Source of the DNA: Planctomycetota bacterium
GTDB taxonomy: Bacteria; Planctomycetota; UBA1135; GCA-002686595
DNA length: 64,000 nucleotides
Direction of reading: 5' to 3'
Assembly (NCBI GenBank): GCA_016779205.1
Contig: JADHOC010000009.1
Span: 62,001-126,000, forward strand
Under the pieces are notes generated by a model. The model was not told the origin of the DNA and ran no database searches. It saw nothing but the letters and a program-made list of their open reading frames with translations. Positions 1 through 8,923 of the stretch are shown piece after piece; positions within the stretch are counted from its first letter, which is position 1, and each line of letters starts with the position of its first letter. The position numbers and the translations under genes were made by a program.

Positions 1-67
1 GAGGGCCCCCGGAACGCCCCCCGTCGAGGGTGCCAGCGGGGCGGGCAGCGCCCCGGCCGGAGATCGC

Positions 68-1354
68 TCAGAGTCCCTGGAGCGGTCCATGGCTATCCCC
101 GAAGGTCGTGGGCCCGCCGCTGACTTCGCCGATCAGGCTCGCGTAGAAGTTGCAAAGCGGCGTGGGGCGAGCCTGTCGCAGGTGACGACCCCCACGCCAC
201 GGACCGCCCGCCACGAGCACAGGCAGGTCGTCCGGCTGATGGCGGTTGCCGTCCGCGAGCCCGGAGCCGAACTGCACCACCGTGCGGTCCAGGAGCGAGC
301 CGCCACCATCGGAGTGGCCCGCGAGGCGGCCGACCAGATAGGCCGCTTGCTCGGCGTGCCATCGGTTGATCCGGGCGTACTGCGCCATGCGCTCTGGCTT
401 GCGCTCGTGATGGGAGAGCGAGTGGTGGCCGCCCTCGACGCCCTCGAGGAAGGAAAAGTTCTGGCCGGAGACCGAGTTCCCGAACATCAGGGTCGCGACC
501 CGGGTGCTGTCGGTGCGCAGGGCCTCGAAGATGATGTCCAGCATCAGCCGGACCCGGTCCTGGAAGCCAGGCAGGCTCTCCCGGGAGGCCTCGAGACCCC
601 GGGGGGGCTCCAGGGCCGCGGTCTCCATGGCGGCGAGGCGCCCCAGGCGGACCTCCAGCTCCCGGACGCTCTCCAGGTACTCCTCGAGCTTCGCTCGGTC
701 CGCGCCGCCCAGACGGCGACTGAGGCTGCGGGCCTCCTCGAGCACCAGGTCAAGGGCTCCCGGCTCCGCCGAGGCGGACACGGCCCCGTTCCAGCGGGTG
801 AGCCGCGCGTAGGCGCGTCGCGGGTCGATCTCGCGCGGGGCAGGCTGGGTCGGTGTCCGCCACGAGATGTTCGCGCCGTAGACGGTGCTGTAGCCCATGT
901 CGACCCGGTTACGAACGGGCTCGATGCCGAGCACGAGGGACTCGATCGGCGTCTGGCCCGCGTGGTGAGCTGCGATGACCTGGTCGATGGACTTGCCCAC
1001 CCTCAGGTCCCGGCCGCCCGTCCGGTGCACGGGGGCGCCCGAGAGCCAGGCTGTGGTCTTGACGTAGTGCCCTTCACCAGCCCGGCTCGCGCGGTTGAGG
1101 AGGTTGCCGAGCACCAGCACGCGGTCGCGGTGGGGTGCGAAGGGCGCCAGGGTTGGCGACCACTTGAAGTCGGCGCCGGTGCCTTCGGGGCGCCAGGCGG
1201 CGGGCAGCATCCCGTTGGGAGCGAAGAGGCAGACGTACCGCAGGGGCGCGGGCTCGAGCGGCGGGGCCATGGCCTCCAGCAGCGGCAGGGCGATCGCAGC
1301 GCCCGTTCCCCGGAGGAGGGCGCGACGGTGGATCGGGGTGCGGAGGGGCCTCAT
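68..1354 (-). CDS. DUF1552 family Tat-exported protein
   Basis: A 428-residue protein of the DUF1552 family, which is abundant in Planctomycetes and almost always paired with a DUF1592-type cytochrome protein; the biochemical role is unknown. The N-terminus has a twin-arginine export signal (HRRALLRGTG followed by AIALPLLEAM), so it is probably secreted folded. Internal features typical of the family include the early segment with FAPNGMLPAAWRPEG and the later NSVSGQNFSFLEGVEGGHH region. The ATG overlaps the TGA of the upstream DUF1592 gene by four bases (ATGA), so the two are translationally coupled and probably act together. Length is normal for the family. Family assignment is confident; function is not known. 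Confidence 0.9.
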   Translation of the reverse strand: MRPLRTPIHRRALLRGTGAAIALPLLEAMAPPLEPAPLRYVCLFAPNGMLPAAWRPEGTGADFKWSPTLAPFAPHRDRVLVLGNLLNRASRAGEGHYVKTTAWLSGAPVHRTGGRDLRVGKSIDQVIAAHHAGQTPIESLVLGIEPVRNRVDMGYSTVYGANISWRTPTQPAPREIDPRRAYARLTRWNGAVSASAEPGALDLVLEEARSLSRRLGGADRAKLEEYLESVRELEVRLGRLAAMETAALEPPRGLEASRESLPGFQDRVRLMLDIIFEALRTDSTRVATLMFGNSVSGQNFSFLEGVEGGHHSLSHHERKPERMAQYARINRWHAEQAAYLVGRLAGHSDGGGSLLDRTVVQFGSGLADGNRHQPDDLPVLVAGGPWRGGRHLRQARPTPLCNFYASLIGEVSGGPTTFGDSHGPLQGL

Positions 1355-3183
1355 GGGTTCCGGCGCGAGGTGAACGCCGGGGATCCGACGATACCGCGGA
1401 TGAGGGCGGAGAAGCGATAATCGTCGCCCGCTGCCTCGATGAGCGCCACCCGCAGGTGTTCATCGTCGGCGAGCCCGGGGGGTCTCCCGATGGCGTAGGT
1501 GAACAGGGCGCGTTGGAGGGCGACGAGGAACGGGAGCGGGTCCTGCCGAAGCGCGATCTTGAGGCCCACCGGGCCGTCCACCTCGGCGCCAGAGGGGAGC
1601 GTGACCCCCGTGCGAATGGGCGGTTCGCCAGGGCGCCCGACGCGCCAGCGGCCGATGCCGTCGAAGGACTCGAGGGCCAGCCCGTACGGATCGAAGAGGG
1701 CGTGGCAGCCCGCACAGGCGGGCTGTGCCCGGTGGGCCTCGAGGCGCTCCCGCAGGCCCAGCCCGTCCTTCTGGCGGTCGTCCTCGGGGAGGCTCCCCGC
1801 GTCCGGGGGAGGTGGGGGCGCGGTGCGCCCCAGGAGCCGCTCCAGGACCCACTGACCCCTCTGGACCGGGCTCGTGCGCAGGGGCGTCGAGGTGACCGTG
1901 AGGATCGCGCCCATGCCGAGGACGCCACCGCGGCGGCGGTCGGTCAGGGGGGTCCGGCGGAGGTCGCCGTGCCCCACGGGGGGGAGCCCGTAGTGGGCCG
2001 CCAGGCGGTCGTTCAGGAAGGCGTGGTCCGAGTCGAGGATCTCGAGCACGCTGCGGTCCTCGGCGACGAGGTCCGCGAAGAAGGCCTCAGCCTCGAGGCG
2101 CAGGTCACGGCGGAGGGCAGGCTTGAAGGCCCGGAACCTGCGGACGTCGGGGGTCACATCCTCCAGCTCGCGGAACCCGAGCCACTGCGCGGCGAAGTCC
2201 TCCGCCAGCCAGCGGGAGCGCGGGTCCCTCAGCATCCGGTCCGCCGCGGTCTGGGCCGCGGCTTCCCCCAGCAGTCGCCCTGCAGCGGCCTCCTCCGCCA
2301 GGGCCTCGTCCGGGAGCGTGCCCCACAGGAAGAGGGAGAGTCGAGTCGCCAGCTCGTGCCCATCCAGCGGCCATGGGTCGAGCCTCTCGGGTCGGTCGGC
2401 TTCGAGTCGATAGACGAAGGCGGGAGCCAGCATGATCGAGCGCAGCGCCTCCTCCATGGCCGCGTTCATGTCCTCGCCCCGGACCAGGGCCCTCTCGACG
2501 AGGTGCAGCCGCGACGACACCTCGGCGTCGGTGACGGGACGGCGGAAGGCGCGCCCCGCCAGCGCGCGGATCGCCGCTGCGCGGTCGGACGGCGTGGCGA
2601 GCGATGCGCCCCGGTGTGGGTCCAGATTCCTGGCGCGGAGCTGGTCGAGGATGGCCTCGACGAGTTCGATCCAGCGCTCCAGATCGAGTGGGCCGAGGAA
2701 GTGAGCGTCGCCCGTGGTGTCGAAGCCGTAGGCGGGAGCCTCCCGGGGGAGGAACCGGTGCACCTCCACGTCCACGCCGAGGAGGTCTCGGAGCACGCCG
2801 CGCAGCTGCGAGCGCGTGAGGCGGCGAAGGGTCGGCCGTCCCGGGTCGTCGGGGGCCACCCCCAGCCAGGCCATGACGCCTGACCGCAGGAGCTTCTGCT
2901 CGTCGTGGTCCAGCGGCGCCTCCGGCGGCATCTCTCCGGCCTCCACCCGACGCACGGCCCGGGTCAGGGCCTCGGCGGCTCGGCCGGGGTCCTCCAGGGC
3001 AGCCCCGAGATCCACGCCCCCTTCGGACCGGGGGCCGCTGTGGCACTCGAGGCAGGTGAGCTCGATGAGCTCCCGCGCCTCGCCGGGCGGGCCCAGCAGA
3101 GCCCCAGGCGCCTCCTGCGCGCCCTCCCAGCCGCCCGCCGGCGGGACCAGGCAGAGAAGGGCGAGGAGCAGCGGCGAGGCCAT
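1351..3183 (-). CDS. DUF1592/DUF1588/DUF1585 planctomycete cytochrome-type protein
   Basis: A 610-residue exported protein with the domain order typical of planctomycete DUF1592 proteins. It has a signal peptide (about 1-25), a haem-binding-like CLECH at residues 44-48 (PSCyt1 type), a DUF1587-like part (about 118-180), DUF1595 (about 205-270), DUF1592 (about 280-410), DUF1588 (about 420-520, containing a second CAGCH motif) and DUF1585 (to the end). By family knowledge such proteins are periplasmic and possibly redox active; the substrate is unknown. It is the first gene of a coupled pair with the DUF1552 gene. A TACCAT box ends 5 bases before the ATG, suggesting a leaderless message and supporting this start. 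Confidence 0.9.
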   Translation of the reverse strand: MASPLLLALLCLVPPAGGWEGAQEAPGALLGPPGEARELIELTCLECHSGPRSEGGVDLGAALEDPGRAAEALTRAVRRVEAGEMPPEAPLDHDEQKLLRSGVMAWLGVAPDDPGRPTLRRLTRSQLRGVLRDLLGVDVEVHRFLPREAPAYGFDTTGDAHFLGPLDLERWIELVEAILDQLRARNLDPHRGASLATPSDRAAAIRALAGRAFRRPVTDAEVSSRLHLVERALVRGEDMNAAMEEALRSIMLAPAFVYRLEADRPERLDPWPLDGHELATRLSLFLWGTLPDEALAEEAAAGRLLGEAAAQTAADRMLRDPRSRWLAEDFAAQWLGFRELEDVTPDVRRFRAFKPALRRDLRLEAEAFFADLVAEDRSVLEILDSDHAFLNDRLAAHYGLPPVGHGDLRRTPLTDRRRGGVLGMGAILTVTSTPLRTSPVQRGQWVLERLLGRTAPPPPPDAGSLPEDDRQKDGLGLRERLEAHRAQPACAGCHALFDPYGLALESFDGIGRWRVGRPGEPPIRTGVTLPSGAEVDGPVGLKIALRQDPLPFLVALQRALFTYAIGRPPGLADDEHLRVALIEAAGDDYRFSALIRGIVGSPAFTSRRNP

Positions 3184-3194
3184 GCCCGATGGTA
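3184..3194 (-). promoter_or_regulatory. Putative leaderless -10 box for the DUF1592 gene
   Basis: On the minus strand TACCAT (3189-3194) is followed by 5 bases and then the ATG. That spacing places the transcription start at or next to the start codon. No clear -35 is visible. One of eight similar boxes in the window. Confidence 0.4.
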
Positions 3195-3254
3195 ACCGCG
3201 TTCGGCGATCTCGCCACGGCGGCGGCGGCGGCGCCGCCGCTGTGGCCCGCCCGC

Positions 3255-3500
3255 TCAGTCCTCCGGGTCGTTCAGCGTGGAGAGGCCGAAGTCGGACTCG
3301 AGGTCCAGCATGTCATGGAGCTTCAAGCGGATCTCAGCGTACTCCTCATCGGTCAGCGCGCCGGACTCGTGGGCCGCCTGGAGATCCATGAGCTCCTGGC
3401 CGAGGGTGATGTGGCGGTTGATCGTGATGTCCGCCCGGTTCCCGATGGCGCAGGCCGGGAGGAGCAGGAGGAGGAGCGCGGCGGTGGAGGTGCGGAGCAT
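3255..3500 (-). CDS. Small lipoprotein with SHOCT-like C-terminus
   Basis: About 81 residues. A lipoprotein signal ends in LLPAC, followed by a short linker and a segment LMDLQAAHESGALTDEEYAE, which has the pattern of a SHOCT motif (short helical C-terminal oligomerisation unit: leucine-rich helix, G-x-(I/L)-(T/S)-x-E-E-(Y/F)). Two in-frame ATGs exist at 3506 and 3500. An AGGA sequence lies 3 bases before the first but 9 before the second, so the second is preferred. It lies 43 bases after the preceding lipoprotein gene on the same strand and could be co-transcribed with it. Function unknown; SHOCT units usually mediate self-association. Confidence 0.75.
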   Translation of the reverse strand: MLRTSTAALLLLLLPACAIGNRADITINRHITLGQELMDLQAAHESGALTDEEYAEIRLKLHDMLDLESDFGLSTLNDPED

Positions 3501-3549
3501 GGTCATGATTCCTGGGAAGTGGGAGTGTGGGGACCGGCTGGGCCGGGGG

Positions 3550-4413
3550 TTACTCGGACGGCGCAGGCAACATCGGCGTCGTGCGCGGCCAGAGCCTCTC
3601 GGATTCGTCCGGGGCCTTGAGCTTGCCTCCCTGGTCCACGTGCTGGGCGGAGACGAAGAGCGCCAGCGAGTCCCCGGGCTCGTTCGCGGGGGCGACGAGC
3701 ATGAGCTGGCGATCCTCCGTCAGGAGTCCCTCCGTGGTCAGCCGCTGGAGCAGGGTCACCGGCTGCTGGAGGGTCACAGGAGTCTGGCTTCCCGGCAGGG
3801 TCACCGCGCGCTCGGAGGACTCGAGCCGGGCGTCGGCATAGTTGGCCAGCACCGTGACGCCCACGGCCTGCTCCATGGGGGTCGCCGTCAGCTCCACCTC
3901 GAAGCCCTCGGTGGCGACGCCGACCACCGGGTCGGCGATGAGGGCCGCACCCGAATCGACCACCTTGAAGGACTCGATGAAGGCCACCTGGTCGGCGACC
4001 ATGAGGGAGCCCTTGGTCCCGGGGCGGATCAGGAGCTTGGGGGCGCTCACCAGATCCCCCTTGGTCTGCGCGAGGAAGGCGGGGACCTCACCAGCTGGGA
4101 CCTCCAGGGCGAAGGTCCGTCCATTCCTGCCGGTCCACCGGGCCAGCTCCGCGTGGGAACACTGGAGGATCTTGCACTCGAGGAGGACCATGCCTTGATC
4201 CGCCGGCTCGTCCGCTTTCTCCGGCTCAGCCTCCACGACGTCCATCTCATCCGCCACGTCGCCCAGGTTATTCCAGATGCCCGAGTAGGCATTGGCCTCG
4301 TAGGTCACAGGCCAGGTCCGGGGATCGGAGAGGGGGGCGATGGATGGATCGGCGGCCTGGCAGCCGACCGCGAGCGCGGGGAGTACGAGGGCGGCTAGAC
4401 GGAAGCGGTGCAT
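3550..4413 (-). CDS. Lipoprotein of unknown function, weak secretin-like C-terminal region
   Basis: A 287-residue protein with a lipoprotein signal (LPALAVGC, Cys at about 18). The middle and C-terminal part (about 125-215) has the rhythm of a secretin-type beta domain: a KLLIRPGTKGSLMVADQVAF stretch, then an I-A-D-P-V-V-G-V segment and alternating hydrophobic strands. This similarity is only by eye and weak. It lies 42 bases downstream of a HEAT-repeat protein gene on the same strand and upstream of a SHOCT lipoprotein, so the three may form one transcript. No catalytic motif seen. I do not recognise the gene. Confidence 0.75.
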   Translation of the reverse strand: MHRFRLAALVLPALAVGCQAADPSIAPLSDPRTWPVTYEANAYSGIWNNLGDVADEMDVVEAEPEKADEPADQGMVLLECKILQCSHAELARWTGRNGRTFALEVPAGEVPAFLAQTKGDLVSAPKLLIRPGTKGSLMVADQVAFIESFKVVDSGAALIADPVVGVATEGFEVELTATPMEQAVGVTVLANYADARLESSERAVTLPGSQTPVTLQQPVTLLQRLTTEGLLTEDRQLMLVAPANEPGDSLALFVSAQHVDQGGKLKAPDESERLWPRTTPMLPAPSE

Positions 4414-4455
4414 CAGGATCGGGGGCTGGGGCTGGGGGGGGCAGCCTGAGCGGCC

Positions 4456-6540
4456 CTACAGGAGGTCGAGGATACCCGTACGCTCCGAGTTCCTGAGGGT
4501 TTCGATCTCCACCCCGTAATTGACGTCCAGGCCCAGCCGGACATTCCAGGGGAGCTCGTCCTTGTCGCAGGCCACGCCCAGGGCCGTTGCAGGCTGGGCC
4601 TGCCCGGATCCGAGCCGCGCGAGGAGGCTGGCGACGCCCGAGCGGTGTCCACCGCGACCGACGGCGAGGGCGAGGGTCGCTCCATCCGAGGTCGAGGCCG
4701 CCGCGTCGAGGTGGCTGGCCATCTGGATGAGCTTCGCCGGAGGGGCGACGAGGCCGAGGGCCGTGCCCAGCTGATCCGCGAGCCGAGCGTCGCGGTGGCC
4801 TTGCTCCAGCGCCGCCATGAGTGGATCCACGGCGCCGCCCGCGCCCATGAGCCCGAGGCCGAGGGCGATGTGTCCCTTCGCGCGCGCTTCGGAGGTCCGC
4901 TGGAGCTTGGTGAGGAGCAGGGGGCCCGCGGGCGCCGCGCGCATCATGCCGAGGGCGAGGGCGATGGCGCCAACCTCGTCGGGGCCCTTGCTCCTGCGCA
5001 GGGCGAGCTCGAGCCGCCGCCGCGTCGTCGGGCTGACCCCATGGTTGTGCTGGCGCGCGCCGTCACCGAGCACCCCGAGGGCCAGCGCCGCCCAGTGGGT
5101 CTCACGCCGCGGGCCTCCATCGAGGCGCTCGAGGAGCAGGCGCTCGGTGCGCTCCAGGTGGGCGAAGGGGGTGGGCCCGTCGCCGGGTCGGCTGGCCTGG
5201 CGCGCGAGCGCGATCAGGGCGAACCGCCGGGTCAGCTCGTGGGGCGAGCTCTCGCAGGCGCGGGAGAGGGTCTCATGGGTTCGGGCGTTGAGGGCCTCGA
5301 GTGCGCAGCCCTTGCCTCCCGAGGTGGCGAGGCGGCCCAGGGCGATGAGGATCGATTGGCGAACGAGCGCGGACTCCTCGCTCGACCCCTCTTCCAGCAG
5401 GTCGAGGAGGAGGGTGCCGGTGTCGGCGATCTGCCCCTGGGTGAGCGGCCCGGTGTCCTGGAGCAGGCGGGCCAGCGCGGTCGGGATCTGCGCCCGCGCG
5501 TGGGCTTGCCTGGTCCGGCCCACCCGGCGCCCGCTTCCCCGGAGGCGCTGCTGGAGCTTCCCGATGAGCTCGGGGCGGGTCAGGCCAGGGTGCCCCGGCG
5601 CGGCCTGCCAGGGGAGTCTGGTGAGGCCAAGGCTGGTGATGGCAGCGGCCATGACGTCAGGCCGCGCCTCGTCGTCCGCGTCGACGAGCACGAGGAGGCC
5701 GTCCACCAGGCGGAGCTGGAGATCCTGGTTGATGGTGCGCGCACCGATCAGGCCCAGGCCGTAGATGGCGAAGGAACGCAGCCGGACCGGGACGGTGGAG
5801 CGGCCGCAGAGCTCGTGGCCGAGGGCGGCGTCCAGCGCGAGGGCGAGGAGGGCCTCCGCGCCCCTGTCCTCGCCGAGGATCCCGACCCCGAGGGCGGCCG
5901 CCTCGGCCACGGGGAGGGAGGGGTGCGCGAGGAAGCTCTGGAGCTCGGGGAGCAGGGGCGCACCGGCTCGAGCGCTTCCGAGCTTGGCGAGGGCGACCAG
6001 GCTGGCGGAGATCTCCGCGGTGCTCGAGTCGCCGCGGACCACCCGCAGCAGCGCCGGCGCGACCGCGCTGCGCACGATGCTGGTGGGGATCCTGGCCCCC
6101 TGCCGCGTCACCCGCCCCTGTCCACGGCCGAGGAAGAACTCGTCGCCTGCCCGGTGCCGAACGCCGGGCCCGTGGGGCTCTGCGGCAGCGAGGACGCTCG
6201 GCCCGTTGAAGCGCCACCAGTGGACCCAGCTCTCGATGTCCTCCGTGGAGGGGGCGCCGGGGCCGAGGGGCGCCCCTGGCCCGCCGGTGGGTGACATGGG
6301 CCGCGGGCGGGCGTCGGGCGGCGTTCCGAACTTCAGTGGCGGCTTCGAGGGGGCGCCCTCGGGCGGCGCCTGGTCGGCCGGGCCGATGAGCGGCGGGATG
6401 GTGTCTCCCCGTCCGGGCGGGCGACCGCCGAATGTGCTGCCGGTGCCCTCGTAGCCCTGGAGCGGGGTCGACGAGGGGAGGGCAGGGCCCGCGAGGAGGA
6501 GCGAGCCGGTGACGACGAGCAGCGTGCGGAGGTCGAGCAT
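4456..6540 (-). CDS. Exported HEAT-repeat protein
   Basis: A 694-residue protein: signal peptide (about 1-24), then a low-complexity Pro/Gly-rich linker (about 25-110), a conserved-looking WVHWWRFNGP segment near residue 115, and a long alpha-solenoid made of HEAT/armadillo-like repeats to the end. The repeats show units such as ALVALAKLGS, AAALGVGILGE, YGLGLIGA, ALGVLGD, ALALGMM and ALGLGLMGAGG. Such solenoids are protein-interaction scaffolds; no enzymatic motif is visible. W-x-x-WW-x-x-N segments followed by HEAT repeats occur in planctomycete secreted proteins of unknown role. First gene of a probable minus-strand group with the two lipoprotein genes that follow. Confidence 0.8.
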   Translation of the reverse strand: MLDLRTLLVVTGSLLLAGPALPSSTPLQGYEGTGSTFGGRPPGRGDTIPPLIGPADQAPPEGAPSKPPLKFGTPPDARPRPMSPTGGPGAPLGPGAPSTEDIESWVHWWRFNGPSVLAAAEPHGPGVRHRAGDEFFLGRGQGRVTRQGARIPTSIVRSAVAPALLRVVRGDSSTAEISASLVALAKLGSARAGAPLLPELQSFLAHPSLPVAEAAALGVGILGEDRGAEALLALALDAALGHELCGRSTVPVRLRSFAIYGLGLIGARTINQDLQLRLVDGLLVLVDADDEARPDVMAAAITSLGLTRLPWQAAPGHPGLTRPELIGKLQQRLRGSGRRVGRTRQAHARAQIPTALARLLQDTGPLTQGQIADTGTLLLDLLEEGSSEESALVRQSILIALGRLATSGGKGCALEALNARTHETLSRACESSPHELTRRFALIALARQASRPGDGPTPFAHLERTERLLLERLDGGPRRETHWAALALGVLGDGARQHNHGVSPTTRRRLELALRRSKGPDEVGAIALALGMMRAAPAGPLLLTKLQRTSEARAKGHIALGLGLMGAGGAVDPLMAALEQGHRDARLADQLGTALGLVAPPAKLIQMASHLDAAASTSDGATLALAVGRGGHRSGVASLLARLGSGQAQPATALGVACDKDELPWNVRLGLDVNYGVEIETLRNSERTGILDLL

Positions 6541-6655
6541 GGCCGCCCCAGGGGCAAGGGGCGTGCCATCCTGTCGCGGCCCCCGCGGGGCGGCCCAGGG
6601 TCTCGGGCATGTTCCCTGGCCGTAACGGTTGCTCCCGCGATCGGCCCCAGGGCCC

Positions 6656-7093
6656 TCAGCCCGTCACGTAGGCGAGGGTCTCGATCACCTGCTCCACGGT
6701 CTCGGCCCAGGCCATGGCCCCGGCGTCCACCTCCTTGAGCGCGTGCACGTGGTGGGGCCCGTGGAGGGTCACGTAGGGCTTGCCGAGGGCGGCGAGGGCC
6801 CCCGCGTCGTAGGCGGCGTTCCACTGCTTGTACTCGTCCCCGAAGCGCACCACCGCCACGTCGCACTGCCGGATCAGCGTGCTGGTGCGCATGGCGTTGA
6901 CGCCCGCGGACTTCTGATCGCGCCAGAACCCCTCGCTCTCCGGCGGCAGGTGATCCCCGGCCGCGTCGCTCGCTGGGTGGTCGGTCACCGCGGAGGTGAA
7001 GCGCACCGGGAGCCCGCGCGCGGCCGCCTGCTCCTTGAGCTCCTCACGCCATGGGGTGTGCACTTCGCCCGAGAGGTAGATGGTCCAGATCAT
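6656..7093 (-). CDS. ytoQ: YtoQ family protein
   Basis: A protein of about 145 residues that looks like the YtoQ family: N-terminal WTIYLSGEVH and TPWREEL, a GDHLPPESEGFWRDQKSAGV region, then TLIRQCDVAVVRFGDEYKQW and NAAYDAGALAALGKPYVTLH. The family is soluble and cytoplasmic, with a nucleoside 2-deoxyribosyltransferase/TIR-like fold by appearance (D-x-x-V-V-x-F and Y-D-A-G-x-A-x-x-x-G-K-P), but its reaction is not established. An upstream in-frame ATG exists at 7114. The start at 7093 is preferred because the family begins with WT(I/V)YLSGE and because a TACACT box lies 7 bases before it. Apparently monocistronic. Confidence 0.85.
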   Translation of the reverse strand: MIWTIYLSGEVHTPWREELKEQAAARGLPVRFTSAVTDHPASDAAGDHLPPESEGFWRDQKSAGVNAMRTSTLIRQCDVAVVRFGDEYKQWNAAYDAGALAALGKPYVTLHGPHHVHALKEVDAGAMAWAETVEQVIETLAYVTG

Positions 7094-7106
7094 GGGCGAG
7101 AGTGTA
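7094..7106 (-). promoter_or_regulatory. Putative leaderless -10 box for ytoQ
   Basis: On the minus strand TACACT (7101-7106) is separated by 7 bases from the ATG at 7093. It lies inside the longer open frame that begins at 7114, which argues for the shorter start. No clear -35. Confidence 0.45.
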
Positions 7107-7120
7107 GGCACCATGGCCGC

Positions 7121-7151
7121 AGGCCGCGCCCTCGGATCGAGGGCGCGGCCT
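7121..7151 (-). terminator. Perfect 13-bp hairpin after the PPC/LamG-like gene
   Basis: AGGCCGCGCCCTC (7121-7133) and its exact complement (7139-7151) enclose a 5-base loop. It sits 40 bases after the stop of the minus-strand gene at 7192 and just upstream of ytoQ. No T run follows, so it is a terminator-like hairpin of the U-less kind. Confidence 0.55.
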
Positions 7152-7191
7152 GAGGCGAGTCAGGAGGCACCGGGCGCCTCCCGCCCAGGGG

Positions 7192-8628
7192 TCACTGGAA
7201 CGTAACCTCGAGCCCGTCGGTGAAGTTGGAGGTGGCTGATCCACCGACGGCGTCGCGGTACCAGGCCTGGAAGTTCCAGCTGTCCCCCGGCTGCACCGAG
7301 ACGAAGCCCGTGGGCTGCGGCGTCTGGGTCAGGTCCAGGGCGAGGGACACCTCTCCCGCGGGCCCCGAGTTGACGATCTGCCCGGGCCCGACGTAGCGCC
7401 CGATGGCCCCGCCGAGGCAGAGGTTGCCCTGGCTCCCGCCGGGATTGGCCACGTTGCCCTGGGTCTGGCTCGCGAGGAAGAACGCGAAGGAGTTGGAGGG
7501 CAGATCCGTCGCCGCGATGGTCATGGCGTTGGCCGAGGCCAGGAGGCTGCCGGAGGCGGACATCGCCCCGGAGGTGCCGGCCGAGTTCACCGCTCCCGGC
7601 GTGCAGTATCGCGTCCCGAGCGAGCCCGAGAAGTACGCGTCCCGGTGGGCCAGGATCTCGGGCAGCGTCAGCTTGGCGTCATACACGGCGACGCCATGGA
7701 TACGCCCCTGGTCCATGGGGTCCCAGGGGGCGCCGGCGGGGTTGTAGATCTGCCCGATGCCCTGCATGCCCTGGAGCACCGGGGCGTAGGGCACGGTGCC
7801 GAAGCTGAGGCCGTCCACGAAGAGCTCGGTCTGACCGAGGGCGGTGTCCGCCACGAAGACCAGGTGCACGTCGGTCCCGGGGCTGTTGAGCCCGTTCGTG
7901 TAGTACAGGTCCACCACTCCGAACTGGGTCAGGCCGTACTGGTCGGAGTTGGCGAACTGCTCGAACTTGATACCCGCGCTGTCCCCCGTGGGGGTGTTCA
8001 CCGCGCCCATGAGCGCGTTGCTCGGCCCGTCATTGGAGCCATAGACCACGAACTCGTAGGTCATCCCGTTGACGCCGGAGGGGGTTCCGATGTCGTCGTC
8101 AATGGGGCCCTGCAGGTTGGAGTTGGTGTAGGCGGCGGGGGTGCCGGCGCCGACGGCGGAGAGCCACGAGCTCACCGAGCCCGAGGGCGGCGGGATGACG
8201 ACCTCGGTGGCGTTCAGGAGCCCGAGCCCGGTGGAGCCGTTCCAGCCGCCCACCCGGATGAAGACGCTGTCGCCGGCGTTGAGCGCCGTGGAGACCGAGC
8301 TCTGGAGCCCGCAGCTGTCATCGTTACAGCTCACGGAGTTGAGGGCCGCGCAGGTGCCGTCGAACATCTCGATGGCGGTGTCATAGCTGCTGCCGCAGGT
8401 GTCGAACGTGTAGTTCGCGGCGTTCGGGGCCGTGAAGACGTACCACAGGTCCGGGCCCCCGGTGCCCGCGCAGGGCCAGACCTCGGGGCTCTGGGTGGCG
8501 GCGGTGGTGTCGTAGGAGATCGAGCCGAGGGACAGGGTGCTGGCGGTCGCGCACTCGTCGTTCTGGGCCGACGCCGAGGCGCTCAGCACCGCGGCGGCCA
8601 CGAAGAGGGTTGTAAGGCGTCGTTGCAT
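7192..8628 (-). CDS. Secreted PPC/LamG-like protein with a planctomycete C-terminal domain
   Basis: A 478-residue exported protein. After a signal peptide (MQRRLTTLFVAAAVLSASAS) comes a PPC-like module (about 22-130: NDECATAS, DTCGSSYDTAIEMFDG, SCNDDSCGLQS, FIRVGGWNG). This is followed by a concanavalin/LamG-like beta region (about 145-320, with FVADTALGQTELFVDGLSFG and QGRIHGVAVYDAKLT). The C-terminal domain begins YCTPGAVNS and ends GDSWNFQAWYRD ... SNFTDGLEVTFQ; I know this ending as a recurrent domain in one group of planctomycete secreted proteins. The PPC-like module is also repeated in the metalloprotease at 39195-42392. The open frame extends to 8733 but the signal peptide fixes the start at 8628. 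Likely cell-surface or secreted; ligand unknown. Confidence 0.8.
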   Translation of the reverse strand: MQRRLTTLFVAAAVLSASASAQNDECATASTLSLGSISYDTTAATQSPEVWPCAGTGGPDLWYVFTAPNAANYTFDTCGSSYDTAIEMFDGTCAALNSVSCNDDSCGLQSSVSTALNAGDSVFIRVGGWNGSTGLGLLNATEVVIPPPSGSVSSWLSAVGAGTPAAYTNSNLQGPIDDDIGTPSGVNGMTYEFVVYGSNDGPSNALMGAVNTPTGDSAGIKFEQFANSDQYGLTQFGVVDLYYTNGLNSPGTDVHLVFVADTALGQTELFVDGLSFGTVPYAPVLQGMQGIGQIYNPAGAPWDPMDQGRIHGVAVYDAKLTLPEILAHRDAYFSGSLGTRYCTPGAVNSAGTSGAMSASGSLLASANAMTIAATDLPSNSFAFFLASQTQGNVANPGGSQGNLCLGGAIGRYVGPGQIVNSGPAGEVSLALDLTQTPQPTGFVSVQPGDSWNFQAWYRDAVGGSATSNFTDGLEVTFQ

Positions 8629-8923
8629 ATCGGGTTGGGAAGGGTGGAAAGGTGGGCCGAAGACAGGGCTCTGGGCTCCCTCCACGATAGGTGAGATCCA
8701 GAATCCTGCACGGCGTCTGCCTTCGCCCCGCATTCAGGGCGATCAGGGGCCCCGGTGGGGCGTGGCCTTCGCGGCTCGAGACGGCGGTTGAGTGCGCCCG
8801 CGCTCCGGAAGGGAGGCGCGGGTGGGGAGGTCGCGATGGGCGCGAGGTCGGCGAGGCCGTGGGGGATTGTTAGGCTCGCCCCCAAGTCCGACGCGTACCG
8901 TCGGCTCCACTCCTCAAGCTCGA

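Noticed and set aside
1456..2883. Long plus-strand open frame opposite the DUF1592 gene
   Set aside because: Long antisense frames are expected at 70 % GC. The translation lacks domains, and the minus strand has full family homology.
4645..6294. 549-codon plus-strand frame opposite the HEAT-repeat gene
   Set aside because: Low-complexity Arg/Gly/Glu-rich product with no signal or motif; shadow of the HEAT protein.
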